The notes under the pieces are model-generated. The model had not been told where the DNA came from, did no database searches, and saw only the letters and a program-made list of their open reading frames with translations. Position numbers and translations under genes: made by a program. Shown here in pieces: positions 42,124 to 52,200 of a stretch of 60,887 nt of DNA. Each line of letters begins with the position of its first letter. The stretch's first letter is position 1. The stretch is from Halioglobus sp. (GTDB taxonomy: Bacteria; Pseudomonadota; Gammaproteobacteria; Pseudomonadales; Halieaceae): assembly GCA_020443325.1 (NCBI GenBank), contig JAGRIK010000308.1, positions 1 to 60,887 of the forward strand, read 5' to 3'.

Positions 42124-43416
42124 CTACAATAGATCCCGCAGGCGATAGTAGAGCATCCCGAGCGCCACCATCTGGCTGCCAAATTTTTGCCCGAACGGTA
42201 TCTTTCGATGTGGAATACGCGCGAATACGTCCATTTTCCCTGAATTTCCCGCAACGGCATCCGCCAGCACTTCACCGAAGGCATGGCTCAAACTCACACC
42301 GTGGCCACTGTAGCCCAGCGCATAGAAAACGTTGGCGCCTATACGACCCAGCAGAGGCACCCTGTTTACCACAATGCCGATGTTGCCTCCCCAGGCATAC
42401 TCTATCCGTTTGTCTGCCAGGTTCGGGTAGATCTTGCGCAGGCGCGGCAACATGGTCCGCTCAATGTTGCGGGGCTCGCGACCTGAGTAATTGCAGCGCC
42501 CCCCGAACAATAATCGGTTGTCGGTCGAAAACCGAAAGTAATCGGGGACTTCATTCATGTCGCAAACAGCGAGAGCAAGTGGATTGATTTGCGCCACTTC
42601 CCGCGAATCCAGCGGCTCCGTGGCTACAATGTAACTGCCGGCGGGAAACACCTTACCTCCCAGAACGGCGGGCTCAAGGTGCTGATATCCATTCCCGGCG
42701 AGCACCACGGTATCAGCACGCACACTGCCCTGCGAGGTCCGCACCAGAACCTGGGGGCCGTGCTCAATCCCAGTGACCTCACTGCCTTCATAGATAGAGA
42801 CACCGAGATCGACAGCGGCCCGCGCCTCACCAAGGCACAGGTTGAGGGGATGCAGATGACCATTGCGCATATTGACCAGGCCGCCAAGGTATTTGTCTGT
42901 CCCCAGCAATTCGGGCAATTCGCCTGCGGGCACGAGGCGCACCTGACTTTCCATACTCCGCAAGCAGAGCGCTTCATGCATACGCTTTAGCTGTTCTGCC
43001 TGCCACGGCCTGAGCGCCACATCAATCGCACCGTACTTCAGGTCGCAATCGATACCGTACTCTCGCACACGCTGCGCGATGATGTCGTGGCCGCGGTAGC
43101 CGAGTTCAAACAGCGTATCGGCGTGAGATCTACCCCAGTACTTCTCGAGCGCCGCCTCACCTGGAAGACCTCCGAGCATCTGCCCGCCACTGCGACCGGA
43201 CGCTCCCCAGCCCACCCTGTGATGCTCCAGCACGGTCACGTTATAGCCTCGCTCTGCCAGCGTCAGGGCAGTGGCGATACCTGTAAAGCCGGCGCCAACG
43301 ACACAAACATCGCTGCGCACCTCATTGGACAGAACCGGAAATTCTGCGGCCTCTCTACGAGTGGCCGCATAGTAGGATGAAGGGTGCGGTTCGGGGTTTA
43401 CGGCGGGCAAGCGCAA
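42124..43416 (-). CDS. FAD-dependent amine oxidoreductase, PuuB-like
   Basis: A 430-residue FAD oxidase of the DAO (DadA/PuuB/SoxA-like) superfamily. The dinucleotide site DVCVVGAGFTGIATALTLAERGYNVTVLE is at about 36-64, and WGASGRSGGQM (about 69-79) is the loop contacting flavin in gamma-glutamylputrescine oxidase homologues. It oxidises a primary or secondary amine, the best guess being gamma-glutamylputrescine. It lies 11 bases downstream of the radical SAM gene at 43428 on the same strand, so co-transcription is likely and a peptide amine substrate is an alternative. Confidence 0.82.
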   Translation of the reverse strand: MRLPAVNPEPHPSSYYAATRREAAEFPVLSNEVRSDVCVVGAGFTGIATALTLAERGYNVTVLEHHRVGWGASGRSGGQMLGGLPGEAALEKYWGRSHADTLFELGYRGHDIIAQRVREYGIDCDLKYGAIDVALRPWQAEQLKRMHEALCLRSMESQVRLVPAGELPELLGTDKYLGGLVNMRNGHLHPLNLCLGEARAAVDLGVSIYEGSEVTGIEHGPQVLVRTSQGSVRADTVVLAGNGYQHLEPAVLGGKVFPAGSYIVATEPLDSREVAQINPLALAVCDMNEVPDYFRFSTDNRLLFGGRCNYSGREPRNIERTMLPRLRKIYPNLADKRIEYAWGGNIGIVVNRVPLLGRIGANVFYALGYSGHGVSLSHAFGEVLADAVAGNSGKMDVFARIPHRKIPFGQKFGSQMVALGMLYYRLRDLL

Positions 43417-43427
43417 AGCACACCACG

Positions 43428-46055
43428 TTATGCAACGTGGATAATATTGTCTGCCAGGCCGGAGGCGTTATACACCATGTCTACCCTGGCCCGTGCGATC
43501 CCGGAATCCATGTCCCAGTTCGCTCCGCTGGAACTCATTCCAACATCGCAACCAAGCAGTTTGGTTACCAGGCCATCCACGTCATTGACCTCAAGGCGTC
43601 CTGGCCCAAAACTCGCAAGGGGTGGCACCATGGACTGCCAGTCTCTCCAGTGGCCATCACCTTTCACAGCCAGCACCTGGGCGTGCCAGGCCACGACATC
43701 GTGCGGCAGTTCAACCACATGCGGAAACACCCGTCCATGCGCGGGCAGGATCGCGTGCTGGGCGGCGAGGACGGCGTCCAGTGCGCTATCGTCAGGCACA
43801 CCACACTCAGCAATCATGAACCGGCGCAATTCCTCAAAAACGAAGGCCCAGCTGTAAGGCGGCGCCATAAGCCCGGTACCAAAATTCACCAGCGTATTCA
43901 GCAGCGGCCATACATGCTCCTTCCCACCGGGACCTGTTTTCGACAACAGCGACCGGTAAAACTGCATCTCCGTCATGTCGACCTGCTGGCGCACAAAGCG
44001 CGAGCACAATCGCATCACGCCGAAGGTGTCGAGAACCTGGTAAACATCCCTGAGCGCCATCATCACGGCCAGGTCATCCCTGGTATAGGTTCTGGTGGAA
44101 ACCAGAACCGGCATTTTTCCGGGCCCGAGTTCCGTACCGGTCTTGATCTGGTGCTCCTCCCGATAATCAGGGCTGTTCATCGGGCTGTTGACCAACAGGG
44201 TGGTGTGATTGATACGCGCCTGTATATCCCGGTCAATGCACTGCTGCAGGTCTTCGATAAAACTTTCAAGCGTCGCGCCCGGCAACCCCATCATCAATTC
44301 GACAGATAACTGGAGCTTGGAATTACGCATTTCATTCGCCAATGCGTCGTACTTCTCAACCTTGATGTTGGAGCGGTTGATGACATTGAGCGTGCTTTCG
44401 TCCATCGTCTGCAGCGACAATACGCCCTGCGCCAGAATGCCGGCATCGGCCAGTACCTTGATGATTTTCTGCAGGTACTTGGTGGAGTTTTTGGCATAAC
44501 TCCCACCGAAAGTCTCGGGAAAGCCCGTTTTGGTCTTCAGTTCGGCAACCCGCTCTGCGATAGCGACATCTCTTTCAAAAACACCAAAATTGGCGTCGCA
44601 CTGCGAAATCGAGGCGACTTTCATCTCGGAACACCACTCCAACTCGCCGAACACCCGATCCAGGTCAAACTTGCGAATCTTACTGGTGGTGGCGCTGCCC
44701 CAGTCGCAAAAGGTACAGCCGTAGGGGCAGCCGCGATTGGTTTCCAGCGTCGCATGCATACGCGGCACCCCGCGATACGCATCGAACAACCCCGTCAGGT
44801 AAGGCGAAGGGATAGTATCGAGATCCGCGATGCGCTCACGATCAGGGTTGCGAATAATCTCACCGCGATAGCGGTAGGTGATGCCCGGAACGTCCCGTAA
44901 TACAGAGAGATCAGGATTTTTCTGGCCTATGACGCTGCGCAGCTTATCCAGCGTGTCCGCAGCAGTGGCCTCACCTTCACCACGAATAATGATGTCGACA
45001 TGTGGGAATTTGGCAAAATAGTCTTCCGCATCCTGGACATACTTTGGCGTGTCCGGACCGCCGTGTATGGTGATGCTGTCCGGGCTCAGGCGCTTGACTG
45101 TCTCGGACACCGCGATGCTGTTCCCATGTGTCCACAGATAGTTTGAAAACAGGTAAATCGCAGGGTTGGCAGTGAAACCTGCCGTTCGCTCATCATCCCA
45201 TAACCAGTCGAGGCGAAAATCGTAGAACTCATCCAGGCAACCGCCGTTATAGGCCTTGCTGTAGGCCATAACCAGACCCAGTGCCGCAGGAATGGCATCC
45301 CCGAACGTTACGGGTATCACCTTCGTTCGATACACGCCCGTTTGTTGTCGACGCAGCGCTTCCTTTTCATCCAGAGCGACTGCCTGTCGGGCAATATTCG
45401 CTTTCAGGGTCTGCCGGTAACTCAGGGGCTGCTGCAGGGTGGCTGCGGGTTGCTCGGCAAGTGTCAGCAAGCCCGCAGCGTAAAGCTGTGACAGTATCTG
45501 GACAAGCCGGGGCTTTTCCAGAGCGCGGTGATTCAGCAGTTTACTCTGGCGCTCCAGTGCGTCACCAAGGGTAGTCGGCGCCGCAAACTCCCCGACAGCC
45601 AGCAGTTCCGCCGCGGTAAGCTCCAGTGACAAATGGCCGTCGTGATCCACCAACTGGAACGCGTCTCTGCCGATTCTGAGGGTCTGCGGAACTTTCAATG
45701 CAATCAAGCCCTTATCAAAATCAGGGGGATTGGACATCGCGAGCGTTCGGGGCGGGAGCACCCTGGTTGATGGGATGGCGTGCTCCCGACGTCGCAGGCG
45801 CGCACGCCGGGTGAGTGCCTTTATGAAGTTTTCGATACGTGTCCTGGGAGACCCCGTTTCACCGGCGACGACTTCAGCTACCTCCGCCTCATCCGTGTAG
45901 TTGCCGTGATGCAATGCCGAGAGTGTCGCCAGCTCGTGAAACTGGAGTTTGTATGGCGCAGCTCCATAAGGGGTAAACAGTTGCACACCCTCTGGCCCCA
46001 GCGTCACTATGCATTTAGTGGTTAACCTTAGCGGGTGGGCGGCGATTGTATCCAT
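43428..46055 (-). CDS. B12-binding-type radical SAM protein with PqqD-like N-terminus (copy 1)
   Basis: An 875-residue protein. Residues about 1-90 and 115-195 each follow the winged-helix pattern of PqqD/RiPP recognition elements (short beta strands, then a LxLLxxLx-type helix run). About 225-400 is a cobalamin-binding-like domain (GDAIPAALGLVMAYSKAYNG, SITIHGGPDTPKY, IIIRGEGEATA). The radical SAM cluster motif CPYGCTFCDWG is at about 441-451. The C-terminal domain ends in NIIHVA. The paralogue at 46292 has the same layout. Such enzymes usually modify a peptide or small molecule; the substrate and product are unknown. A TATGAT -10-like hexamer lies 71 bases upstream of the start. Confidence 0.85.
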   Translation of the reverse strand: MDTIAAHPLRLTTKCIVTLGPEGVQLFTPYGAAPYKLQFHELATLSALHHGNYTDEAEVAEVVAGETGSPRTRIENFIKALTRRARLRRREHAIPSTRVLPPRTLAMSNPPDFDKGLIALKVPQTLRIGRDAFQLVDHDGHLSLELTAAELLAVGEFAAPTTLGDALERQSKLLNHRALEKPRLVQILSQLYAAGLLTLAEQPAATLQQPLSYRQTLKANIARQAVALDEKEALRRQQTGVYRTKVIPVTFGDAIPAALGLVMAYSKAYNGGCLDEFYDFRLDWLWDDERTAGFTANPAIYLFSNYLWTHGNSIAVSETVKRLSPDSITIHGGPDTPKYVQDAEDYFAKFPHVDIIIRGEGEATAADTLDKLRSVIGQKNPDLSVLRDVPGITYRYRGEIIRNPDRERIADLDTIPSPYLTGLFDAYRGVPRMHATLETNRGCPYGCTFCDWGSATTSKIRKFDLDRVFGELEWCSEMKVASISQCDANFGVFERDVAIAERVAELKTKTGFPETFGGSYAKNSTKYLQKIIKVLADAGILAQGVLSLQTMDESTLNVINRSNIKVEKYDALANEMRNSKLQLSVELMMGLPGATLESFIEDLQQCIDRDIQARINHTTLLVNSPMNSPDYREEHQIKTGTELGPGKMPVLVSTRTYTRDDLAVMMALRDVYQVLDTFGVMRLCSRFVRQQVDMTEMQFYRSLLSKTGPGGKEHVWPLLNTLVNFGTGLMAPPYSWAFVFEELRRFMIAECGVPDDSALDAVLAAQHAILPAHGRVFPHVVELPHDVVAWHAQVLAVKGDGHWRDWQSMVPPLASFGPGRLEVNDVDGLVTKLLGCDVGMSSSGANWDMDSGIARARVDMVYNASGLADNIIHVA

Positions 46056-46291
46056 TGTGAGCTACTCGATTCCAAAATTTGTCGTTTAGTTATAGCGCGG
46101 ACTGTAAAACGGTATATCGTCGCCTATCATACGCTCCTATTCAATCAAGTTTGGAAATTTGTGCGGGCACCGACCCCCGATATATTCCACATGGATTGAA
46201 AGGATACAGAGAGCCGTCGCAGGTTACTGCGACGCAAGAGGTGGGAGGGCTGTGCAGGGCGGGTAAGTCAGGCCACGGGCGCGAAAAGGGC

Positions 46292-48919
46292 TCACGCCAC
46301 GTGGATAATATCGTCGTCCACAAGGGCCCCCGCATGGAATGCAACAGGCACCGTGGCGCGCGAAATACCGGAGTCCATCTCCCAGTTCGCACCACCGGAA
46401 GCAATCATTACGTCACAGCCAAGCAGGGTAGTCGCCGCGTTGTTCACGTCGTTCACCTCCAGGCTACCGGGCCCAAAACTGGCCAGGGGGGGCACTACCT
46501 TCTGCCAGTCTCGCCAGTGTCCCGCACCCTTGGTCGCCAACATCTGGGCATGCCAGGCCACCACATCGTGCGGCAGGTCGATCGCATACGGATATACCCG
46601 GCCGTGCGCGGGAAGCATTGCATGCTGGGCGGCGAGGATTGCATCGAGTGCGCTATCGTCCGGCACACCACACTCCTTGACCAGGAATTCGCGCAACTCT
46701 GCGAATACCAATGCCCAGCTGTAGGGCGGAGCCATCAGATCGTGCCCATAATTCACCAGTGTATTCAGCATGGGCCACACGTGCTGTCGGCCATCGGCAC
46801 CCGCTTTGCTGAGCAGTGTCTGGTAGAACGCCATTTCTGTCATGCCCACTTGCTGGCGAATAAACCGTGTGGTTAACCGCATCACGCCGAAGGTGTCGAG
46901 GAGCAGGTAAAGGCTCCGCAGTACCAGCATCATTTCCAGGTCGTCCCTGGTATACGTTTTGGTGGAGACCAGAATAGGCATTTTGCCCGGCCCCAGTTCC
47001 GTACCGGTCTTGATCTGGTGCTCCTCCCGGTAATCGGGGCTGTTCATGGGGCTATTGACCAACAGGGTGGTGTGATTGATGCGCGCCTGTATATCCCGGT
47101 CAATGCACTGCTGCAGGTCTTCGATAAAACTTTCAAGCGTTGCACCCGGCAGGCCCATCATCAATTCGACAGTCAACTGAAGATTGGAATTGCGCATTTC
47201 GTTCGCAAGCGCATCATACTTCTCGACCTTGATATTGGAGCGCTTGATAACGCTCAGCGTATCTGCATCCATGGTCTGCAGCGACAAAACGCCCTGCGCC
47301 AGGATGCCGGCATCAGCCAGGATTTTGATAATTTTCTGCAGGTACTTGGTGGAGTTCTTGGCGTAACTGCCGCCGAAGGTTTCCGGGAAACCGGTGGTGG
47401 TTTTCAGGTTGGCGACGCATTCTGCAATAGCGACGTCTCTTTCAAAAATACCAAAGTTGGCATCGGCCTGGGAAACCGACTGGACTTTCATCTCAGAACA
47501 CCACGCCAATTCGCCGAACACCCGGTCCAGGTCAAATTTACGAATCTTGCTCGTGGTGGCACTACCCCAGTCGCAGAAGGTACAGCCGTAGGGGCAGCCG
47601 CGATTGGTTTCGAGCGTCGCATGCATACGCGGCACGCCGCGATAAGCATCAAACAGCCCGGTCAGGTACGGTGAAGGGATCGTGTCGAGATCCATGATCC
47701 GTTCCCGATCCGGGTTCCGGATTATTTCTCCGCGATGGCGATAGGTAATACCCGGAACGCTCTGCAGGACGGAGAGATCGGGATCTTTCTGGCCGATAAC
47801 ACTGCGCAGTTTATCCAGCGTATCAGCAGCGCTGGCTTCCCCTTCACCGCGAATAATAATATCGACGTGAGGAAACTTGGCGAAGTAGTCCTCTGCGTCC
47901 TGGGCATATTTCGGCGTGTCCGGGCCGCCGTGTATGGTGATGCTGTCCGGGCTCAGGCGTTTTACAGTCTCGGACACCGCAATGCTGTTTCCATGCGTCC
48001 ACAAGTAGTTTGAGAACAGGTAAATTGCCGGTTTGGCAGTGAAACTTGCTGTGCGCTCATCATCCCACAGCCAGTCCAGGCGAAAATCGTAGAACTCTTC
48101 CAGACACCCGCCGTTATACGCCTTGCTGTAAGCGATAACCAAACCCAGCGCCGCGGGAATGGCATCTCCGAAGGCGACGGGTATCACCTTGGTTCGAGTG
48201 ACGCCTGTCTGCTGCTGACGCAGCGCTTCTTTTTCATCCTGCTCAGCGGCTTGCCTCGCGATGTTCGCTTTTAAACTCTGCCTGTATCCCTGGACCTTGG
48301 CCTTGTTAACGGTGGGCTCTGCAATGGACGCCAGGCCGGCCACACACAGGTGTGCCAGAATCTCCTTGAGCCTCGCGTCTTCCAGCGCATGGCCCTCGAG
48401 CAAGACCCGTTGATTCTGCAGCCCATCGGCAAGGCTGGTCGGTTTCACAAACTGCGCGACTGCAATCAACTCTGCCGCAGTGAGACCGAGCAGCAGATGA
48501 CCATCGTGATCCACCAGCTGAAATGTACCTTGCCCAACGCGCAGGGTTTGCGGGACTTTGAGGACGATTAAACCCTTATCAAGCTCGGGGGTATCGACGC
48601 CGGGAAGCGCTTTCGGTGGGTGCAACCTGGCGAGCGGGATGCCATGCTGCCGACGTCGCAGGCGTCCGCGATTCACCAGCGACTTGATGAATTTTTCAAT
48701 AACCGCTTTCGTTGCACCCGTTTTGCTGGCGACGGCGGCTGCCACGTCCGCGCCATCGGTGTAGCTGCCATTCTGCAATTCGAATAATGTGACTAACTCG
48801 TGAAACTGGAGCGGGACAACTGCCGCTGCATAAGGGGCATGCAGATGGACACCCTCTGACCCTAATTTCACTATGCATTTCGTCGTTAGCCTTAGTGGAT
48901 GGGCTTCGATTTTATCCAT
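46292..48919 (-). CDS. B12-binding-type radical SAM protein with PqqD-like N-terminus (copy 2)
   Basis: An 875-residue paralogue of the protein encoded at 43428-46055, in tandem and of equal length. The same order is seen: two PqqD-like winged-helix segments, a cobalamin-binding-like domain (SITIHGGPDTPKYAQD, IIIRGEGEASAA), the radical SAM motif CPYGCTFCDWG at about 441-451, and a common C-terminal domain. Long stretches of DNA are nearly identical between the copies, for example around 44160-44260 and 47020-47130. Its upstream region shares the GGGCGTATGATA-like element (48997-49002 on the minus strand). The duplication looks fairly recent; the N-terminal segments have diverged most. Confidence 0.85.
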   Translation of the reverse strand: MDKIEAHPLRLTTKCIVKLGSEGVHLHAPYAAAVVPLQFHELVTLFELQNGSYTDGADVAAAVASKTGATKAVIEKFIKSLVNRGRLRRRQHGIPLARLHPPKALPGVDTPELDKGLIVLKVPQTLRVGQGTFQLVDHDGHLLLGLTAAELIAVAQFVKPTSLADGLQNQRVLLEGHALEDARLKEILAHLCVAGLASIAEPTVNKAKVQGYRQSLKANIARQAAEQDEKEALRQQQTGVTRTKVIPVAFGDAIPAALGLVIAYSKAYNGGCLEEFYDFRLDWLWDDERTASFTAKPAIYLFSNYLWTHGNSIAVSETVKRLSPDSITIHGGPDTPKYAQDAEDYFAKFPHVDIIIRGEGEASAADTLDKLRSVIGQKDPDLSVLQSVPGITYRHRGEIIRNPDRERIMDLDTIPSPYLTGLFDAYRGVPRMHATLETNRGCPYGCTFCDWGSATTSKIRKFDLDRVFGELAWCSEMKVQSVSQADANFGIFERDVAIAECVANLKTTTGFPETFGGSYAKNSTKYLQKIIKILADAGILAQGVLSLQTMDADTLSVIKRSNIKVEKYDALANEMRNSNLQLTVELMMGLPGATLESFIEDLQQCIDRDIQARINHTTLLVNSPMNSPDYREEHQIKTGTELGPGKMPILVSTKTYTRDDLEMMLVLRSLYLLLDTFGVMRLTTRFIRQQVGMTEMAFYQTLLSKAGADGRQHVWPMLNTLVNYGHDLMAPPYSWALVFAELREFLVKECGVPDDSALDAILAAQHAMLPAHGRVYPYAIDLPHDVVAWHAQMLATKGAGHWRDWQKVVPPLASFGPGSLEVNDVNNAATTLLGCDVMIASGGANWEMDSGISRATVPVAFHAGALVDDDIIHVA

Positions 48920-49201
48920 TGTAAGTTACTCAAATCTAAAACGTATTTATTCCGGTAGGAACTACCGTCGTGTTATTGCCGCTCAATTCACCTTATATCA
49001 TACGCCCTCATTTGACTACGAGGAAAGAACCGTACGTAAATCCAGACTGTATTTTTCGACAACTTACGACTCAGTCCACAAAAACAGTCACTGGAGCGGG
49101 CCAATGCCGGTTCTCTGCCTGTCATGGACACAGGACGGGGGGCCGATGATAACATTGCCGCCTGTCACAGCCTCGCTGTGGCGTACTTACCAGGGAATCG
49201 A

Positions 49202-52200
49202 ATGATGGAAGAACCATGGTTATTGGGTATCGACCTGGGTGGCAGTGGAGCTCGCTGTGTACTGGTAAACCGCTCATCAGGGGCGTTTGTGACAGCATCC
49301 GGGCACTGGGAGTTTGCTGTAGCGCCCGGCACCTTTGGCACCGGTTACGATATTGACCTGGAACTCGTGTGGGACGTTGTCGGACAGGTTTGCCGCGACG
49401 TATTGCAGGCAGCCGAAATCGACCCTGCGTTCGTAACCGGCATTGCAGTCTCTGCAATGCGCTTCAGCACCGTGGTGCTCGACGCTGACGGCGAGAAACT
49501 CCTTGCGGTCGATAACCGGGATGCGCGAGCAGTAGGAGAGTATTTCGAGATCGCTGAAAAAATGGGTCCGGAACTGCTGCAGGAGACGGGCTCCTGGCCG
49601 CTGCCCCTGCACGCTTCGGCGCGCTTGCAGTGGCTCAGGAATCAACAGCCGGACGCTTTCAACCGGGTACATACTGTCTTCGGCCTGGGCGAATGGCTTA
49701 ACTACAGGCTCAGTGGTGTGCGCGCCATCGACGCTACGCAGGCCAGCGCCACCGGCCTGTTCCACCTCAGCAACAGGGAATGGTGCTGGCGTCTAATCGA
49801 TGAACTCGGCCTCCCGCGAGACATCTTCCCGCCATTGACAGACTCAGGCCGCGCGCTGGGAGCACTCAGCGATCGGGCCGCAGCGCATCTCGGACTACAG
49901 ACCGGTACGACGATCGCGATGGGCGGCGCCGATACGCAGTGCAGCCTGCTGGGCGGCGGTGTCATCGCGCCAGGCGACGTTGCGGTTGTCGCTGGCACCA
50001 CCGCACCAGTGCAGGTCGTACTGGCGCAACCGGCCTGGGATACCACGGGCAAGTCCCTGGGTACGTATCACATCGTACCGGATCGCTGGGTGCTGGAAAG
50101 CAATGGTGGCGGTATGGGCTATTCAATCAGCCTGATGGCCAGAATGCTGTTTCCCGATGCACCCGAACCGGAATTGCGACTCCTGGCAGAGGCTGCGCAA
50201 TCAGAGCCCGGCGCAGCGGGCATGCTCTCAACCATGGGTGCCGAGGTTATGGACATGCGCGCGCCGTCCATGCCAATGGGACACCTCACACTGAGCCACA
50301 TGGCCTGCGGTGGAGATGCCGAACCGCGTCGTCACCTGGCACGCGCGCTGGCAGAAGGCTGCGCCTGCGGCGTCCGCGCCAATCTCGAGCAGTTGGACAC
50401 ACTGCTCGCGCTCCACTCCCTACAAAGCAATACCGACTCCATCACGCTCTGCGGCGGCCTGTCACGCAGCGATGTGTTCGGCCAGTTACTGGCGAATATC
50501 ACTGATCGCGAGGTGTTGGTACCGCAATCCCACCAGGGCTCCGCGCTGGGCGCCGCCATTTGCGCAGGCGTGGCGAGTGGCGACTTTGCCAGCTTTGCCG
50601 GCGCCTGCGAGGTGCTTTGCCATCTGCGCCGTCGCTTTGCGGCGCAGCAGGAAAACGCTGTATTAAACGGGCAACTGTTTGCGACATGGTCACGGTTTCG
50701 CGAACAGGCCGAAACCTCCACTGTGCCCATCGCAGTCGGCCACCTGTTGCCGCGCGTGTTGAAAGAACCCGTAAACACAGATACCGCCGGTGCCGGGCCA
50801 GAAACCGGCCTGCAGGCGCTGGTATCCGCCGCATTTGATTCCGAGTCGCTGGCCAGATTGCGCGCTCATATGGCGGTGCAGTACGCGAGCTTTCGCGAGG
50901 TCAAACGCCTGCTCACCGGCCCGGACCTGGTGAAAGCCCTGCAAGGCGTACAGGTTTTTGTGACTGAGGTGGATGTGGTCGATATCAATGCGCTGCGCCA
51001 GTTGCCGGATTTACGCGTGATAGCTGCCTGCCGGGGTGATGCGGTCAATGTCGATGTGGAAGCCTGCACGGCCTTTGGTATTCCCGTGCTGTTTGCGCCG
51101 GGGCGCAACGCGGTCGCGGTGGCCGACCTCGCCGTTGCCTTCATGATCAACCTCGCTCGCAAGCTGCCCGCTGCATCACAATTCCTGCGCAATGAGGATT
51201 GCACGGCCGGCAATATGGGCAAGATGGGGCAGGCCTTCAGCCAATTGCAGGGTCGCGAGCTGTGGCGCAAAACCATCGGCCTGGTGGGGCTGGGCGCGGT
51301 CGGGCGCGCGGTTGCCAAACGCCTTGCCGGTTTCGATGTGGAGATTCTGGTGGCCGACCCATTCATCACACCCGAACAGGCGGCGCTGGCAGGGTGTCGC
51401 CTGACAGATCTTGACACCCTGTTACAACGCAGCGACGTCGTCAGCCTGCACGCCGCGGTCACACCTGAAACGACCGGAATGATAGGCGCGGCAGAGTTTG
51501 GCAAAATGAAACCCGGCGCATTTTTTATCAATACCGCGCGCGCCGCGCTGATCGACGAGCAAGCACTGGTCGATGCGCTGGAAAGCGGCCACCTCGGTGG
51601 CGCCGCGCTCGATACGTTCGCAGTAGAACCTCCCGGCTTCGATCACCCGCTGGTACAGCACCCTGCGGTTATCACCACACCCCACTCAGCGGGAAACACG
51701 GTTGAAGTTGCAGACCACCAGGGCGAAAGCGTGTCCACCGCATTGCTGCAGCTGTTGCGCGGCGAGACACCGAACAATGTACTCAACCCGCAAACCCTGG
51801 CGACTTTCAGCTGGCGGGGAGCCAAACCTCAGCCTGACGAGGCGGAGCTGGCCAGGCTCGGCAGCAGGAGCGGCCCGGCGGTTACCGACCTGCAGCGCAA
51901 TGCTACTGCTACGAGAGGCCCGGGCAACGGAGGTCAGGCACCGGCAAATCCCAGGCCGGTGGCTGCGCCAGCCGATGTAATTGCGAAGATGACCGCGATA
52001 CTGGAAAAATTCTGTGCCGGCATGGCGGCAGATCCGACACTCATCGCCTTCAGTGCTGACCAGGACGTCACCCTGCAATTCACTGCCCACGACCTGGGCC
52101 TGATGTTCTACCTGGGCCTGCGACAAGGCTGTGTCGCCAGTGCACTGGGGCCAGCGCCGGACACCGCAGACGTACAGCTACAGATGCGCGGCGAAATACT

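Noticed and set aside
46056-49201. RiPP precursor peptide or cobalamin riboswitch near the radical SAM pair
   Set aside because: I looked for short peptides with a ribosome site and for a B12-box-like leader in 46056-46291 and 48920-49201 and saw neither.
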